A stretch of DNA of 64,000 nucleotides from positions 558,001 through 622,000 of the forward strand of contig NZ_QUNO01000001.1 in the NCBI RefSeq assembly GCF_003387475.1, written 5' to 3'. The stretch is from Kutzneria buriramensis (lineage in GTDB: Bacteria > Actinomycetota > Actinomycetes > Mycobacteriales > Pseudonocardiaceae). A model generated the notes under the pieces. The model was not told the DNA's origin, did no database searches, and saw nothing but the letters and a program-made list of their open reading frames with translations. This document shows, piece by piece, positions 48,751 to 56,974 of this stretch; position 1 is the stretch's first letter, and every line of letters begins with the position of its first letter. Both the position numbers and the translations under genes were made by a program.

Positions 48751-48771
48751 TCGGCGCGTTACCGGGTCACA

Positions 48772-48777
48772 TATCCT
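48772..48777 (+). promoter_or_regulatory. Candidate -10 of the guaB3 promoter
   Basis: TATCCT lies 29 bp before the guaB3 GTG, with GAGGAGGG between them as ribosome site. It directly follows nested element B1, so guaB3 may have its own promoter independent of guaB. No clear -35 is visible. Confidence 0.4.
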
Positions 48778-48805
48778 GTGCCGGTTGCCTTGAGGAGGGA
48801 CCGCC

Positions 48806-49936
48806 GTGCGGGACTTGGTTGAGATCGGGATGGGTCGCTCCGCGCGGCGGGCCTACGAGCTGGACGACGTCGAGATCATCCCGTCGCGGCGGACGCGGTC
48901 GTCCAAGGACGTGTCGACGGCGTGGCAGATCGACGCGTACCGGTTCGACATCCCGCTGATCACGCACCCGTCGGACGCGGTGGTCTCGCCGCGCACCGCG
49001 GTGGCGATCGGCGAGCTCGGCGGGCTGGCCGTGATCAACGCCGAGGGGCTGTGGGCGCGGCATTCAGACGTCGAGGACGCGATCTTCCGGCTGACCCGGG
49101 CCGCCGAGGAGGACGACCCGCTGGCCGTCACCCGGCTGCTCCAGGAGCTGCACGCGGCGCCGATCCAGGCCGACCTGATCGCCGAGGCGATCAAGCAGAT
49201 CCGGGACTCCGGCGTGACGGTGGCGGTGCGGGTCAGCCCGCAGCGCGCCGCCGAGCTCACCCCGGACCTGCTGGCCGCGGGCGTGGAGATCCTCGTGCTC
49301 CAGGGCACGATCGTGTCGGCCGAGCACGTGGCCCGCGACGGCGAGCCGATCAACCTCAAGCAGTTCATCGCCGACCTGGACGTGCCGGTGATCGCCGGCG
49401 GCGTCGGCGACTACCGGACCGCCATGCACCTGATGCGCACCGGCGCGGCCGGCGTGATCGTCGGCTACGGGCACTCCAGCGGCGTCACCACCACCGACCA
49501 GGTGCTGGGCATCGGCGTGCCGATGGCCACCGCCATCGCGGACGCGGCGGCGGCGCGGCGGGACTACCTGGACGAGACCGGCGGCCGGTACGTGCACGTG
49601 ATCGCCGACGGCGGCGTGCACTCCAGCGGCGACATCGCCAAGTCGATCGCCTGCGGCGCGGACGCCGTGATGCTCGGCGAGCCGCTGTCGGCCGCCACCG
49701 AGGCGCCCGGCCAGGGTCTGTACTGGACCTCGGCCGCCGCACACCCGTCGGTGCCGCGCTCGCGCGTCACCGTCGGCGCCGAGGCGGAGGTGGACCTGCG
49801 GACGCTGCTGTTCGGGCCGTCGGCCGACCCGGACGGCGCCGTCAACCTGTTCGGGGCGCTGCGTCGGGCGATGGCCAAGACCGGCTACTCCGACATCAAG
49901 GAGTTCCAGAAGGTTGGCCTGACGGTGCGGGGATGA
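48806..49936 (+). CDS. guaB3: GuaB3-family IMP dehydrogenase-related protein
   Basis: The 376-residue protein has an IMPDH/GMP-reductase barrel (SSGDIAKSIACGADAVMLGEP) but no CBS domains. In the loop aligned with [11 protein letters not shown] of guaB it reads SGVTTTDQVLG, so the catalytic Cys is Thr. It is therefore unlikely to be a normal IMPDH. GuaB3 proteins elsewhere have been linked to GMP reductase-like or regulatory roles; neither can be told from this sequence. The stop overlaps the GNAT gene as ATGA. Confidence 0.9.
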   Translation: MRDLVEIGMGRSARRAYELDDVEIIPSRRTRSSKDVSTAWQIDAYRFDIPLITHPSDAVVSPRTAVAIGELGGLAVINAEGLWARHSDVEDAIFRLTRAAEEDDPLAVTRLLQELHAAPIQADLIAEAIKQIRDSGVTVAVRVSPQRAAELTPDLLAAGVEILVLQGTIVSAEHVARDGEPINLKQFIADLDVPVIAGGVGDYRTAMHLMRTGAAGVIVGYGHSSGVTTTDQVLGIGVPMATAIADAAAARRDYLDETGGRYVHVIADGGVHSSGDIAKSIACGADAVMLGEPLSAATEAPGQGLYWTSAAAHPSVPRSRVTVGAEAEVDLRTLLFGPSADPDGAVNLFGALRRAMAKTGYSDIKEFQKVGLTVRG

Positions 49937-50430
49937 CCGCCCTCGAGCGCGACGGGGTCGGGCTGGTCGAGCCCACCCAGGAGGACATCGAGCAGGTGAA
50001 GGCCGCCGGGGGGCGCGGCGATTTCGACGCCGACCCCGGCGAGCCGGTGCGCGACCTGATCCGGGTGCCGATCCACCGGCTGCTGGTGGTGGACACCGCG
50101 ACCGGCGAGCGGCTGGGCCTGGTGAACTGGCTGCCCGTGATGTACGGGCCGACCACCGGCTGCGTGGCCTGGAACATCGGCATCGGGCTGGTGCCGTCCG
50201 CGCGTGGACGGGGCGTCGGCTCGATCGCGCAGCGGCTGCTGGTGGAGCACCTGTTCGCCACGACGCCGTACGACCGCATCGAGGCCGACACCGACGTCGA
50301 CAACATCGCCGAGCAGAAGGCGCTCGCCAATGCCGGCCTGCGCCGCGAAGGCGTGATTCGTGGCGCCCACCCGCGCGGCGGCGTGCGCCACGACATGGTC
50401 AAGTTTGGCATCCTGCGCACGGATCTCTGA
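49933..50430 (+). CDS. GNAT family N-acetyltransferase
   Basis: The 165-residue protein has the acetyl-CoA-binding motif GLVPSARGRGVGSIAQRLLVEHLF and the later DNIAEQKALANAGLRREGVIRG segment typical of RimJ/RimL-like acetyltransferases. The substrate is unknown. Its ATG overlaps the guaB3 stop, so it is probably translated together with guaB3. No signal or membrane segment is visible. Confidence 0.88.
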   Translation: MTALERDGVGLVEPTQEDIEQVKAAGGRGDFDADPGEPVRDLIRVPIHRLLVVDTATGERLGLVNWLPVMYGPTTGCVAWNIGIGLVPSARGRGVGSIAQRLLVEHLFATTPYDRIEADTDVDNIAEQKALANAGLRREGVIRGAHPRGGVRHDMVKFGILRTDL

Positions 50431-50454
50431 AACCCGTCCGAGAAGGGGTCCGAA

Positions 50455-50483
50455 CCTATGTAGACCTTCAAGGTCTACATAGG
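50455..50483. promoter_or_regulatory. PadR operator palindrome
   Basis: The 14-base arms at 50455-50468 and 50470-50483 are perfectly complementary around one central C (core GTAGACCTT-C-AAGGTCTAC). The site ends six bases before the PadR start. TAGGCT at 50484-50489 could be the -10, putting the palindrome across the promoter, as expected for autorepression. Confidence 0.85.
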
Positions 50484-50489
50484 TAGGCT

Positions 50490-50807
50490 ATGGACATGCC
50501 CGCACGTCCCGATTCGTCGCCGCAGACCCGTTCGGTGCTGGCCGCGCTGCGGCGTGAGCCGTCGACCTGGCGGCACGGCTACGACATCGCCAAGGAGACC
50601 GAGCTGGCCTCCGGCACGCTCTACCCGATCCTCGGTCGGCTGGCCGACCGTGGGCTCCTGGAGACGTGCTGGGAGACCGATCCGCAGGAGGGGCGTCCGC
50701 GCCGGCACCTGTACCGGCTGACCGCCACCGGCGTGCAGCGGGCGGCCGAGGTCGACCGCGAGCCCGTGCGCCGCAGCGCGCCGCGGCCGGCGATCGAGGG
50801 TGCGTGA
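50490..50807 (+). CDS. PadR-family transcriptional regulator
   Basis: The 105-residue protein has a winged HTH typical of PadR (RREPSTWRHGYDIAKETELASGTLYPILGRLADRGLLE) with the short form of the C-terminal helix. It probably represses its own operon through the palindrome at 50455. A second ATG at 50496 is consistent with a leaderless start from TAGGCT and may be the true one. The stop overlaps the next gene by one base. Confidence 0.92.
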   Translation: MDMPARPDSSPQTRSVLAALRREPSTWRHGYDIAKETELASGTLYPILGRLADRGLLETCWETDPQEGRPRRHLYRLTATGVQRAAEVDREPVRRSAPRPAIEGA

Positions 50808-51247
50808 TGAGGCTGCTGTTCCGGCTGCTGCCGCCGAATCGCCGTGAACTGGGTGAGGCACTGCTCGCCGAGTTGTCCGCGGTGCCGGCCGACCGCCGCG
50901 CCGCCTGGATCGCCGGAGGTGTGTGGTTCGTGATCAGTCAGAGTTGGCTACGGGTGGGCGGCTACGTGATCGGCGTGCTCGCCGCCGCGACAGTGGTGGG
51001 GACCGTCGACCGGATCGGCACGTCCGACGACGCCGGGCAGGTCGTCCTGGCCGTGCTGCTGCTCGTGGCGGCCCTGATGGGCGTCGCCGCGCCCCGGCTG
51101 GCGTGGCTGACCGGCCTGGTGGTCGGCGCGGCTGTCGGCGTCGCTCATCTGGGTGGCGACCCGCTGCTGTTCGTGCTCGTGGCTCCGGCCGTCGTCGCCG
51201 CCTACCTGGGCGGGGGCGCCCGCCGGCTGCTCGCCCACCGGCACTGA
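50807..51247 (+). CDS. PadR-linked integral membrane protein
   Basis: The 146-residue protein has about four hydrophobic helices from residue 38 to the end and a polar N-terminus. It is not recognised as a known transporter. Coupling to padR by a one-base overlap suggests that it is the regulated target, a frequent arrangement in which a PadR repressor controls a membrane or resistance protein. Its ligand is unknown. Confidence 0.8.
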   Translation: MRLLFRLLPPNRRELGEALLAELSAVPADRRAAWIAGGVWFVISQSWLRVGGYVIGVLAAATVVGTVDRIGTSDDAGQVVLAVLLLVAALMGVAAPRLAWLTGLVVGAAVGVAHLGGDPLLFVLVAPAVVAAYLGGGARRLLAHRH

Positions 51248-51286
51248 GGGCTGGTGGAACGCGCCGGTTCCGCTTAGCCTCGGTCC

Positions 51287-52978
51287 ATGGGCCTACTGGC
51301 GAGTAGCAACGGTGCTTCCGTCGACTATGACGTCGTGGTGATCGGTTCCGGCTTCGGCGGCAGCGTCGCCGCGCTGCGGCTGACCGAGAAGGGCTACAAG
51401 GTCGCCGTGCTGGAGGCCGGTCGCCGGTTCAGCGACGACGAGTTCGCCAAGACCTCCTGGGACCTGCGGCGGTTCCTGTGGGCCCCGCAGCTCGGCTGCT
51501 ACGGGATCCAGCGGATCCACGCCCTGCGCAACGTGATGGTGCTGGCCGGGGCAGGCGTCGGCGGCGGGTCGCTGGTGTACGCCAACACCCTGTACCGGCC
51601 GCTGAAGCCGTTCTTCGAGGACCCGCAGTGGGCGCACATCACCGACTGGGAGGCCGAGCTCTCGCCGTTCTACGACCAGGCCAGCCGGATGCTCGGCGTC
51701 GTCACCAACCCCACGACCACGCCGTCCGACCGGGTCATGCAGAAGGTCGCCGCCGACATGGGGATCTCGGAGTCGTACCACCCGACCCCGGTCGGCGTGT
51801 ACTTCGGCGAGCCCGGCAAGACCGTCGCCGATCCGTTCTTCGGCGGCGCCGGGCCGGCGCGGACCGGGTGCACCGAGTGCGGGTCGTGCATGACCGGCTG
51901 CCGGGTCGGCGCCAAGAACACGCTCGTCAAGAACTACCTGTACCTGGCCGAACGGGCCGGCGCCAAGGTGCTGCCGATGACCACCGTGACCGGGCTGCGG
52001 GAGCTCGCCGACGGCATCTGGCGGGTCGACACCCGGCGCACCGGGGCCCGCTTCGGCGGGCGGTCGTCGATCACCGCCGGCCAGGTCGTGCTCGCCGCCG
52101 GAACCTGGGGCACCCAGAACCTGCTGCACAAGATGCGCGACACCGGTTCGCTGCCGGGGCTGTCCGGTCGCCTCGGCGAGCTCACCCGCACCAACTCCGA
52201 GGCGATCATCGGCGCCGGCCGGCTCAGCTTCGACCCCGGCCAGGACTTCAGCCGGGGCGTGGCCATCACCTCGTCGATCCACCCCGACGCCACCACGCAC
52301 ATCGAGCCCGTCCGGTACGGCAAGGGCAGCAATGCCATGGGGCTGTTGCAGACCATCGCCACCGACGGCTCGCTGCCCACCGCGCGGTGGCTCCAGTTCC
52401 TGCGCTACGCCGTGCGGCACCCGGTGACCACCGCGCGGATGCTGTCCGTGCACCGGTGGAGCGAGCGGACCGTGATCCTGCTGGTGATGCAGAGCCTGGA
52501 CAACTCGATCACCACCTTCACCCGGCGCGGGAAGCTCACGTCCAAGCAGGGGCACGGCGAGCCCAATCCCACCTTCATCCCCGCCGGGCACCTCGCCAAC
52601 CAGCTCGCCGCCAAGCACATCGGCGGCGTCGCCGGCGGCACGTGGGGCGAGCTGGCCAACATCCCGCTGACCGCCCACTTCATCGGCGGCTGCGCCATCG
52701 GGGCCGACGCCTCGCAGGGCGTGATCGACCCGTACCACCGGGCCTTCGGTCATCCCGGACTGTCCGTTGTGGACGGCTCCGCCATCTCCGCCAACCTCGG
52801 CGTCAACCCGTCGCTGACGATCACCGCGCAGGCCGAGCGGGCCTTCGCGCTGTGGCCGAACAAGGGCGAGGAGGACCAGCGGCCCGCCGCCGGGTCGTCG
52901 TACCGGCGGATGGCCCCCGTCGCCCCCAAGCACCCGGTCGTGCCCGCCGACGCCCCGGGAGCGCTCCGGCTGGGCTGA
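51287..52978 (+). CDS. choD: GMC oxidoreductase, ChoD type with four-Cys motif
   Basis: The 563-residue flavoprotein has the FAD motif GSGFGGS at 20-26, GAGVGGGSLVYAN and the C-terminal GVNPSLTITAQAERA. Its closest remembered relative is mycobacterial ChoD, which also follows guaB3. The motif Cys195-x2-Cys198-x2-Cys201-x3-Cys205 is ferredoxin-like and absent from classical secreted cholesterol oxidases. The substrate is probably a sterol or another hydrophobic alcohol, but this is not established. No signal peptide is seen. Confidence 0.88.
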   Translation: MGLLASSNGASVDYDVVVIGSGFGGSVAALRLTEKGYKVAVLEAGRRFSDDEFAKTSWDLRRFLWAPQLGCYGIQRIHALRNVMVLAGAGVGGGSLVYANTLYRPLKPFFEDPQWAHITDWEAELSPFYDQASRMLGVVTNPTTTPSDRVMQKVAADMGISESYHPTPVGVYFGEPGKTVADPFFGGAGPARTGCTECGSCMTGCRVGAKNTLVKNYLYLAERAGAKVLPMTTVTGLRELADGIWRVDTRRTGARFGGRSSITAGQVVLAAGTWGTQNLLHKMRDTGSLPGLSGRLGELTRTNSEAIIGAGRLSFDPGQDFSRGVAITSSIHPDATTHIEPVRYGKGSNAMGLLQTIATDGSLPTARWLQFLRYAVRHPVTTARMLSVHRWSERTVILLVMQSLDNSITTFTRRGKLTSKQGHGEPNPTFIPAGHLANQLAAKHIGGVAGGTWGELANIPLTAHFIGGCAIGADASQGVIDPYHRAFGHPGLSVVDGSAISANLGVNPSLTITAQAERAFALWPNKGEEDQRPAAGSSYRRMAPVAPKHPVVPADAPGALRLG

Positions 52979-53134
52979 CTTTTCCGAGCTCGGGCGTGCC
53001 GGCGACCCAGGTCAGCTGGTGACCGGTGACGGACTGCGCGGTCGCCTGGCCGACCGGCGACCGGAACTGATCGTTGGGAGACTGCTGGCAACGCGGGCGG
53101 TTCCGACGCGTCCTCGGGTCAGGAGGTGTCCAGG

Positions 53135-54649
53135 ATGGCGATCAGCCGGCGGACGTTTTTTCAGGCGGCCGGGCTCGGGGCGACGGCAGTCACGATGTCG
53201 GCGTGCGCGACGGGCGGGTTCGGCTCTGCGCCGACGACCACCAGCTCTGCGCCGACGACCACGACGCGGCCGCCGGCGGTGCCGGCGGACTGGAACAAGC
53301 TGCGCGGGCAGTTGGCGGGCAAGCTGGTGCTGCCGTCCGATGCGGGGTACGACACGGCGAAGCTGGCCTACAACCCGTTGTTCGACAGCCGGAAGCCGGC
53401 GGCGGTGGCGACGGTGGCGAACGCCGCGGACGTGCAGCGGTGCGTGGAGCTGGCGTACGCGTCGAGGATCCCGATCGCGGCCCGCAGCGGCGGCCACAGC
53501 TACGTCGGATACTCCACACCGGACAGTGGCCTGATCGTGGACCTCGGCGGCATGGCGAGTGTCGACGTCAAGGACGGCATGGCGACGATCGGCGCGGGTG
53601 CGCGGCTGATGGACGTCTACGCAGGCCTGGCGAACGCGGGGCGGTGTCTGCCGGCGGGATCGTGCCCGACGGTGGGCATCGGCGGCCTGACGCTGGGCGG
53701 CGGGGTCGGGGTGCTGACCACGAAGTACGGCCTGACCTGCGACAAGCTGGTGTCGGCGCAGATCGTGACCGGCGACGGCAAGCTGCGCACGGTCTCGGCG
53801 TCGCAGGACCCCGACCTGTTCTGGGCGCTGCGCGGCGGGGGCGGCGGCAACTTCGGCATCGTCACATCGTTCACGTTCCAGACGGAGGAAGCGCCGCAGC
53901 TGGCGGTGTTCCAGCTCCAGTTCCCGGACGGCTCGATGGCGGACGTGCTCGGCGGCTGGCAGCAGTTCATCGGCACGGCGCCGGACGAGCTGTGGACGAC
54001 CATGGGCGTCTCCGGCGGCAATCCGCCCACCTGCCGGATCAACGGCTGCTTCGTCGGCTCCACGTCCGACCTGAATCCCTTGCTGGACAAGCTGGTTGCC
54101 GCGACGGGCGTGCAGCCGACCGACCGGTACGCGCTGTCCAAGTCCTATTTGGACGCCATGAAGTACTTCGGCGGCTGCGCCACCTACTCGACGGCGCAGT
54201 GCGCCCCGAGCTGGAACGGAAACGGCGTGTTGAAGCGGGAATCCTTCACCGCAACCTCCCGCGTACTGGCGAAACCGTTGTCCGACACCGGGAAGTTCGC
54301 CGAGCTGATGACCGGCCGCGGCGGCATGGACGTGCTGCTGGACAGCATCGGCGGCGCGGCCGCGCGGGTCGGCGTGACGGACACCGCCTTCCCGCACCGC
54401 GGATCCCTTGCCACCGCCCAGATCTACCAGGGCTCGACGGCGGAGTCGGCGCGCGCGGCGGTCAACGAGGTGCGCGACAGCCTCGGCTCCCTGATCGGCG
54501 ACGGCGCGTACGTCAACTACATCGACGCCGGCATCAAGGACTGGGGGACCGCCTACTACGGCCCCAACCTGCCCAGGCTGCGCAAGGTCGCCCAGCAGTA
54601 CGACCCCGACGGCGTCATGTCCTTCGCCCAGTCGGTGGCCAAGGCGTGA
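53135..54649 (+). CDS. Tat-exported berberine-bridge-type FAD oxidase
   Basis: The 504-residue protein begins with a twin-arginine signal (SRRTFFQ) and a possible lipobox around MSAC, so it is probably an exported lipoprotein. The FAD domain has RSGGHSYVGYS, whose His is the usual covalent FAD site, and AGSCPTVGIGG, whose Cys is the second attachment site, so bicovalent FAD is likely. The C-terminal BBE segment has YYGPNLPRL. AGGAGG at 53121-53126 fixes the ATG at 53135. The substrate is unknown. Confidence 0.88.
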   Translation: MAISRRTFFQAAGLGATAVTMSACATGGFGSAPTTTSSAPTTTTRPPAVPADWNKLRGQLAGKLVLPSDAGYDTAKLAYNPLFDSRKPAAVATVANAADVQRCVELAYASRIPIAARSGGHSYVGYSTPDSGLIVDLGGMASVDVKDGMATIGAGARLMDVYAGLANAGRCLPAGSCPTVGIGGLTLGGGVGVLTTKYGLTCDKLVSAQIVTGDGKLRTVSASQDPDLFWALRGGGGGNFGIVTSFTFQTEEAPQLAVFQLQFPDGSMADVLGGWQQFIGTAPDELWTTMGVSGGNPPTCRINGCFVGSTSDLNPLLDKLVAATGVQPTDRYALSKSYLDAMKYFGGCATYSTAQCAPSWNGNGVLKRESFTATSRVLAKPLSDTGKFAELMTGRGGMDVLLDSIGGAAARVGVTDTAFPHRGSLATAQIYQGSTAESARAAVNEVRDSLGSLIGDGAYVNYIDAGIKDWGTAYYGPNLPRLRKVAQQYDPDGVMSFAQSVAKA

Positions 54650-54680
54650 AACGGGGGCTCCCTGGGGGTGCCCCCGTTTC
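54648..54680. terminator. Bidirectional terminator between oxidase and ALDH genes
   Basis: An 11-bp stem GAAACGGGGGC/GCCCCCGTTTC (54648-54658 with 54670-54680) overlaps the oxidase stop codon and ends two bases before the convergent aldehyde dehydrogenase stop. Confidence 0.8.
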
Positions 54681-54682
54681 GC

Positions 54683-56140
54683 TCAGAACTTGACGTTGGT
54701 CAGGACCATGACCCGCTCTTCGGTGAAGTCGGCCATCGCCGACTTGAGACCCTCACGGCCGAAGCCGGAGCCCTTCACGCCGCCGTAGGGCATCTGGTCG
54801 GCCCGGTACGACGGCACGTCGCCGACGATCAGGCCGCCGACCTCCAGCTCGGAGGCGGCCCGGAAGGCCAGCTGGAGGTCGTGGGTGAACAGGCCGGCCT
54901 GCAGGCCGTAGGCGGAGTCGTTGACGGCCGCCAGCGCGGCGTCGGGACCGTCCACAACGGACACCGCGAGCACGGGGCCGAACACCTCCTCGGCCCAGAC
55001 CTTGCTGTCCGCCGGCACATTGGCCAGCACGGTGGGCTCCACGGTGGCCCCGGCCCGGTGGCCGCCGGCGAGCAGCTCGGCGCCGCCGGCCACGGCCTCG
55101 CCCACCCAGGACTCGACCCGTTCGGCGGCGGCGGTGTCGACCAGCGGGCCCACCTCGACGTCCGGGTCGTGCGGGTCGCCGGTGATCAGGTCGCGGACGC
55201 TGGCCACCAGCCGCGGCACGAACTCGTCGGCGATCGAGGAGTCGACGATCACCCGCTGCACGGCGATGCAGGACTGCCCGGCCTGGTAGTTGGCGAACAG
55301 CGCGATCCGCTTGGCGGCGAACTCCAGGTCGGTCTCCGAGCTCCAGTCGGCGGCGACCACCGCGGCGGCGTTGCCGCCGAGCTCCAGCACGACGTGCTTG
55401 CGCGGCGCGGAGTCCATGATCGACCAGCCGACGGGGCCGGAGCCGGTGAACGACACCACCGGCAGCCGCTCGTCCTTGACCAGCGCGACCGTCTCCTCGT
55501 TGCCCACCGGCAGCACGGAGAACGCGCCCTCGGGCAGGTCGGTCTCGGCCAGCAGCTCGCCCAGGATCAGCGCGGACAGCGGGGTCCGGGGCGCGGGCTT
55601 GACGATGATCGGGGAGCCGACCGCGATCGCCGGCGCGACCTTGTGCGCGACCAGGTTGAGCGGGAAGTTGAACGGCGCGATGCCCAGCACCGGCCCGCGC
55701 GACACCCGGCGCACCAGCGCCAGCCGGCCCTCGGCGGCCGGGTCGGTGTCCAGCCGCTGGAGCTCGCCGGTGAACCGGCGGGCCTCCTCGGCCGCGAACC
55801 GGAACGTGGAGATGGCCCGGTTGACCTCGCCGTCGGCCCACTTCAGCGGCTTGCCGTTCTCGGCGGTGATCACCTCGGCGAGCTCCTCGCGGCGGGCGGC
55901 CAGCTGCTCGGAGACGTGCATCAGCGCCCCGGCCCGCAGGTGGGCGGGCGAGGAGCGGAACTTCACGGCCACGTCGGCGGCGGCCTGCACGGCCCGTTCC
56001 ACCTGGTCGGGGCCGGGTACGGCGACGGAGGCGACCTCGGTGCCGTCGTACGGGTGGCGAACCAGCAGCTCGGTCGCGCCCTGCTCGGGGTGACCGGCGA
56101 TCCAGCACGGGCGGGGCTTGGCCTCGATCGCGTCTTCCAT
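54683..56140 (-). CDS. NAD(P)-dependent aldehyde dehydrogenase
   Basis: The 485-residue enzyme has the catalytic cysteine Cys291 (QAGQSCIAVQR), the general base Glu253 (LELGG) and the oxyanion Asn158 (PFNFPLN), with the C-terminal FGPVLAV and GGVKGSG motifs. It belongs to the large aldehyde dehydrogenase class, near the glyceraldehyde-3-phosphate/lactaldehyde type, but the substrate is not set by sequence. The ATG at 56140 gives the usual length; the longer frame crosses the next gene and is rejected. Confidence 0.9.
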   Translation of the reverse strand: MEDAIEAKPRPCWIAGHPEQGATELLVRHPYDGTEVASVAVPGPDQVERAVQAAADVAVKFRSSPAHLRAGALMHVSEQLAARREELAEVITAENGKPLKWADGEVNRAISTFRFAAEEARRFTGELQRLDTDPAAEGRLALVRRVSRGPVLGIAPFNFPLNLVAHKVAPAIAVGSPIIVKPAPRTPLSALILGELLAETDLPEGAFSVLPVGNEETVALVKDERLPVVSFTGSGPVGWSIMDSAPRKHVVLELGGNAAAVVAADWSSETDLEFAAKRIALFANYQAGQSCIAVQRVIVDSSIADEFVPRLVASVRDLITGDPHDPDVEVGPLVDTAAAERVESWVGEAVAGGAELLAGGHRAGATVEPTVLANVPADSKVWAEEVFGPVLAVSVVDGPDAALAAVNDSAYGLQAGLFTHDLQLAFRAASELEVGGLIVGDVPSYRADQMPYGGVKGSGFGREGLKSAMADFTEERVMVLTNVKF

Positions 56141-56202
56141 GACCACACGATATGACCACCGCACCGGGTCGTGCCGGTGGCCATTGGGTACAACGATCCA
56201 GG

Positions 56203-56913
56203 TCAACCGTGACAAAGTGTCCTGTGCAGGTCGGGCACCGCGGCCGCGTGCGCCCGATACATCTGGTTGTGCTCCTCCGCGCGCTGCGTGACGAACCGCG
56301 GATCCTGCTCCACCAGCTCGGCCATCCAGATCAGGTGGGCCGCCAGGTTGTCGGCGACGCCGCTGCGGGTGGCGGCGGAGGCGCCGTAGGAGTCGCAGAA
56401 CAGCGCCGCGCCGCGAAGCTGCCGGTCCAGCGGCCGGTCCAGGTCCATCAGGGCGAACCGGTACACGCCGTAGGCCACGTCGTACCAGCGCGGCGCGGGC
56501 CGCGCCCAGTCGAAGTCGATCATGCCGACGGCGGTGTCGCCGTCGAAGACGAGGTTGTACTGGGCGAAATCGCCGTGGCAGAGGACCTCGGCCGGCTCGA
56601 TCGCCGGACACTGCCACTCGCCGCCGGCGAAGCCGACCGTGGCGTCGTGATACCGCCGCAGCAGCCGGGCCGCGCTGACCACCGCCTCGTCGCTCATCGG
56701 GAAGTGGTGACCAACTTCACCCGGAAGGTAGGAGAGCACTTCCCGGCCCTCGGCGTCGAAGCCGAACGGGACCGGCGCCGAGGCGAATCCGGCCGCGGAA
56801 ACGTGGCGCAGCAAGGCATGCACGCTCGACGACCACGGCCCCGCCGGCCGGTGCACGCGGTTGTCGATCAGCCACACCGTGTTCAGCCCGCCGCGCAGCT
56901 CCACCCGGTGCAC
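56203..56913 (-). CDS. Aminoglycoside phosphotransferase-like kinase
   Basis: The 236-residue protein has the kinase motifs [13 protein letters not shown] (catalytic loop) and MIDFDWARP (metal Asp) of the APH/choline kinase superfamily. It lacks the long N-lobe of classical aminoglycoside kinases, and the true substrate may be a small alcohol or an antibiotic. GTG at 56913 gives the N-terminus MHRVELRGG; the longer frame runs back through guaA. It diverges from guaA. Confidence 0.8.
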   Translation of the reverse strand: MHRVELRGGLNTVWLIDNRVHRPAGPWSSSVHALLRHVSAAGFASAPVPFGFDAEGREVLSYLPGEVGHHFPMSDEAVVSAARLLRRYHDATVGFAGGEWQCPAIEPAEVLCHGDFAQYNLVFDGDTAVGMIDFDWARPAPRWYDVAYGVYRFALMDLDRPLDRQLRGAALFCDSYGASAATRSGVADNLAAHLIWMAELVEQDPRFVTQRAEEHNQMYRAHAAAVPDLHRTLCHG

Positions 56914-56974
56914 GCTAGCCGCGCGCCGAACTGGGAAGATAGCGAATATCCCCCAACCAGGAGGTCCGCTGATC

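Noticed and set aside
48806-49936. Second functional IMP dehydrogenase
   Set aside because: The catalytic cysteine is Thr and the CBS domains are absent, so it is annotated as GuaB3-related instead.
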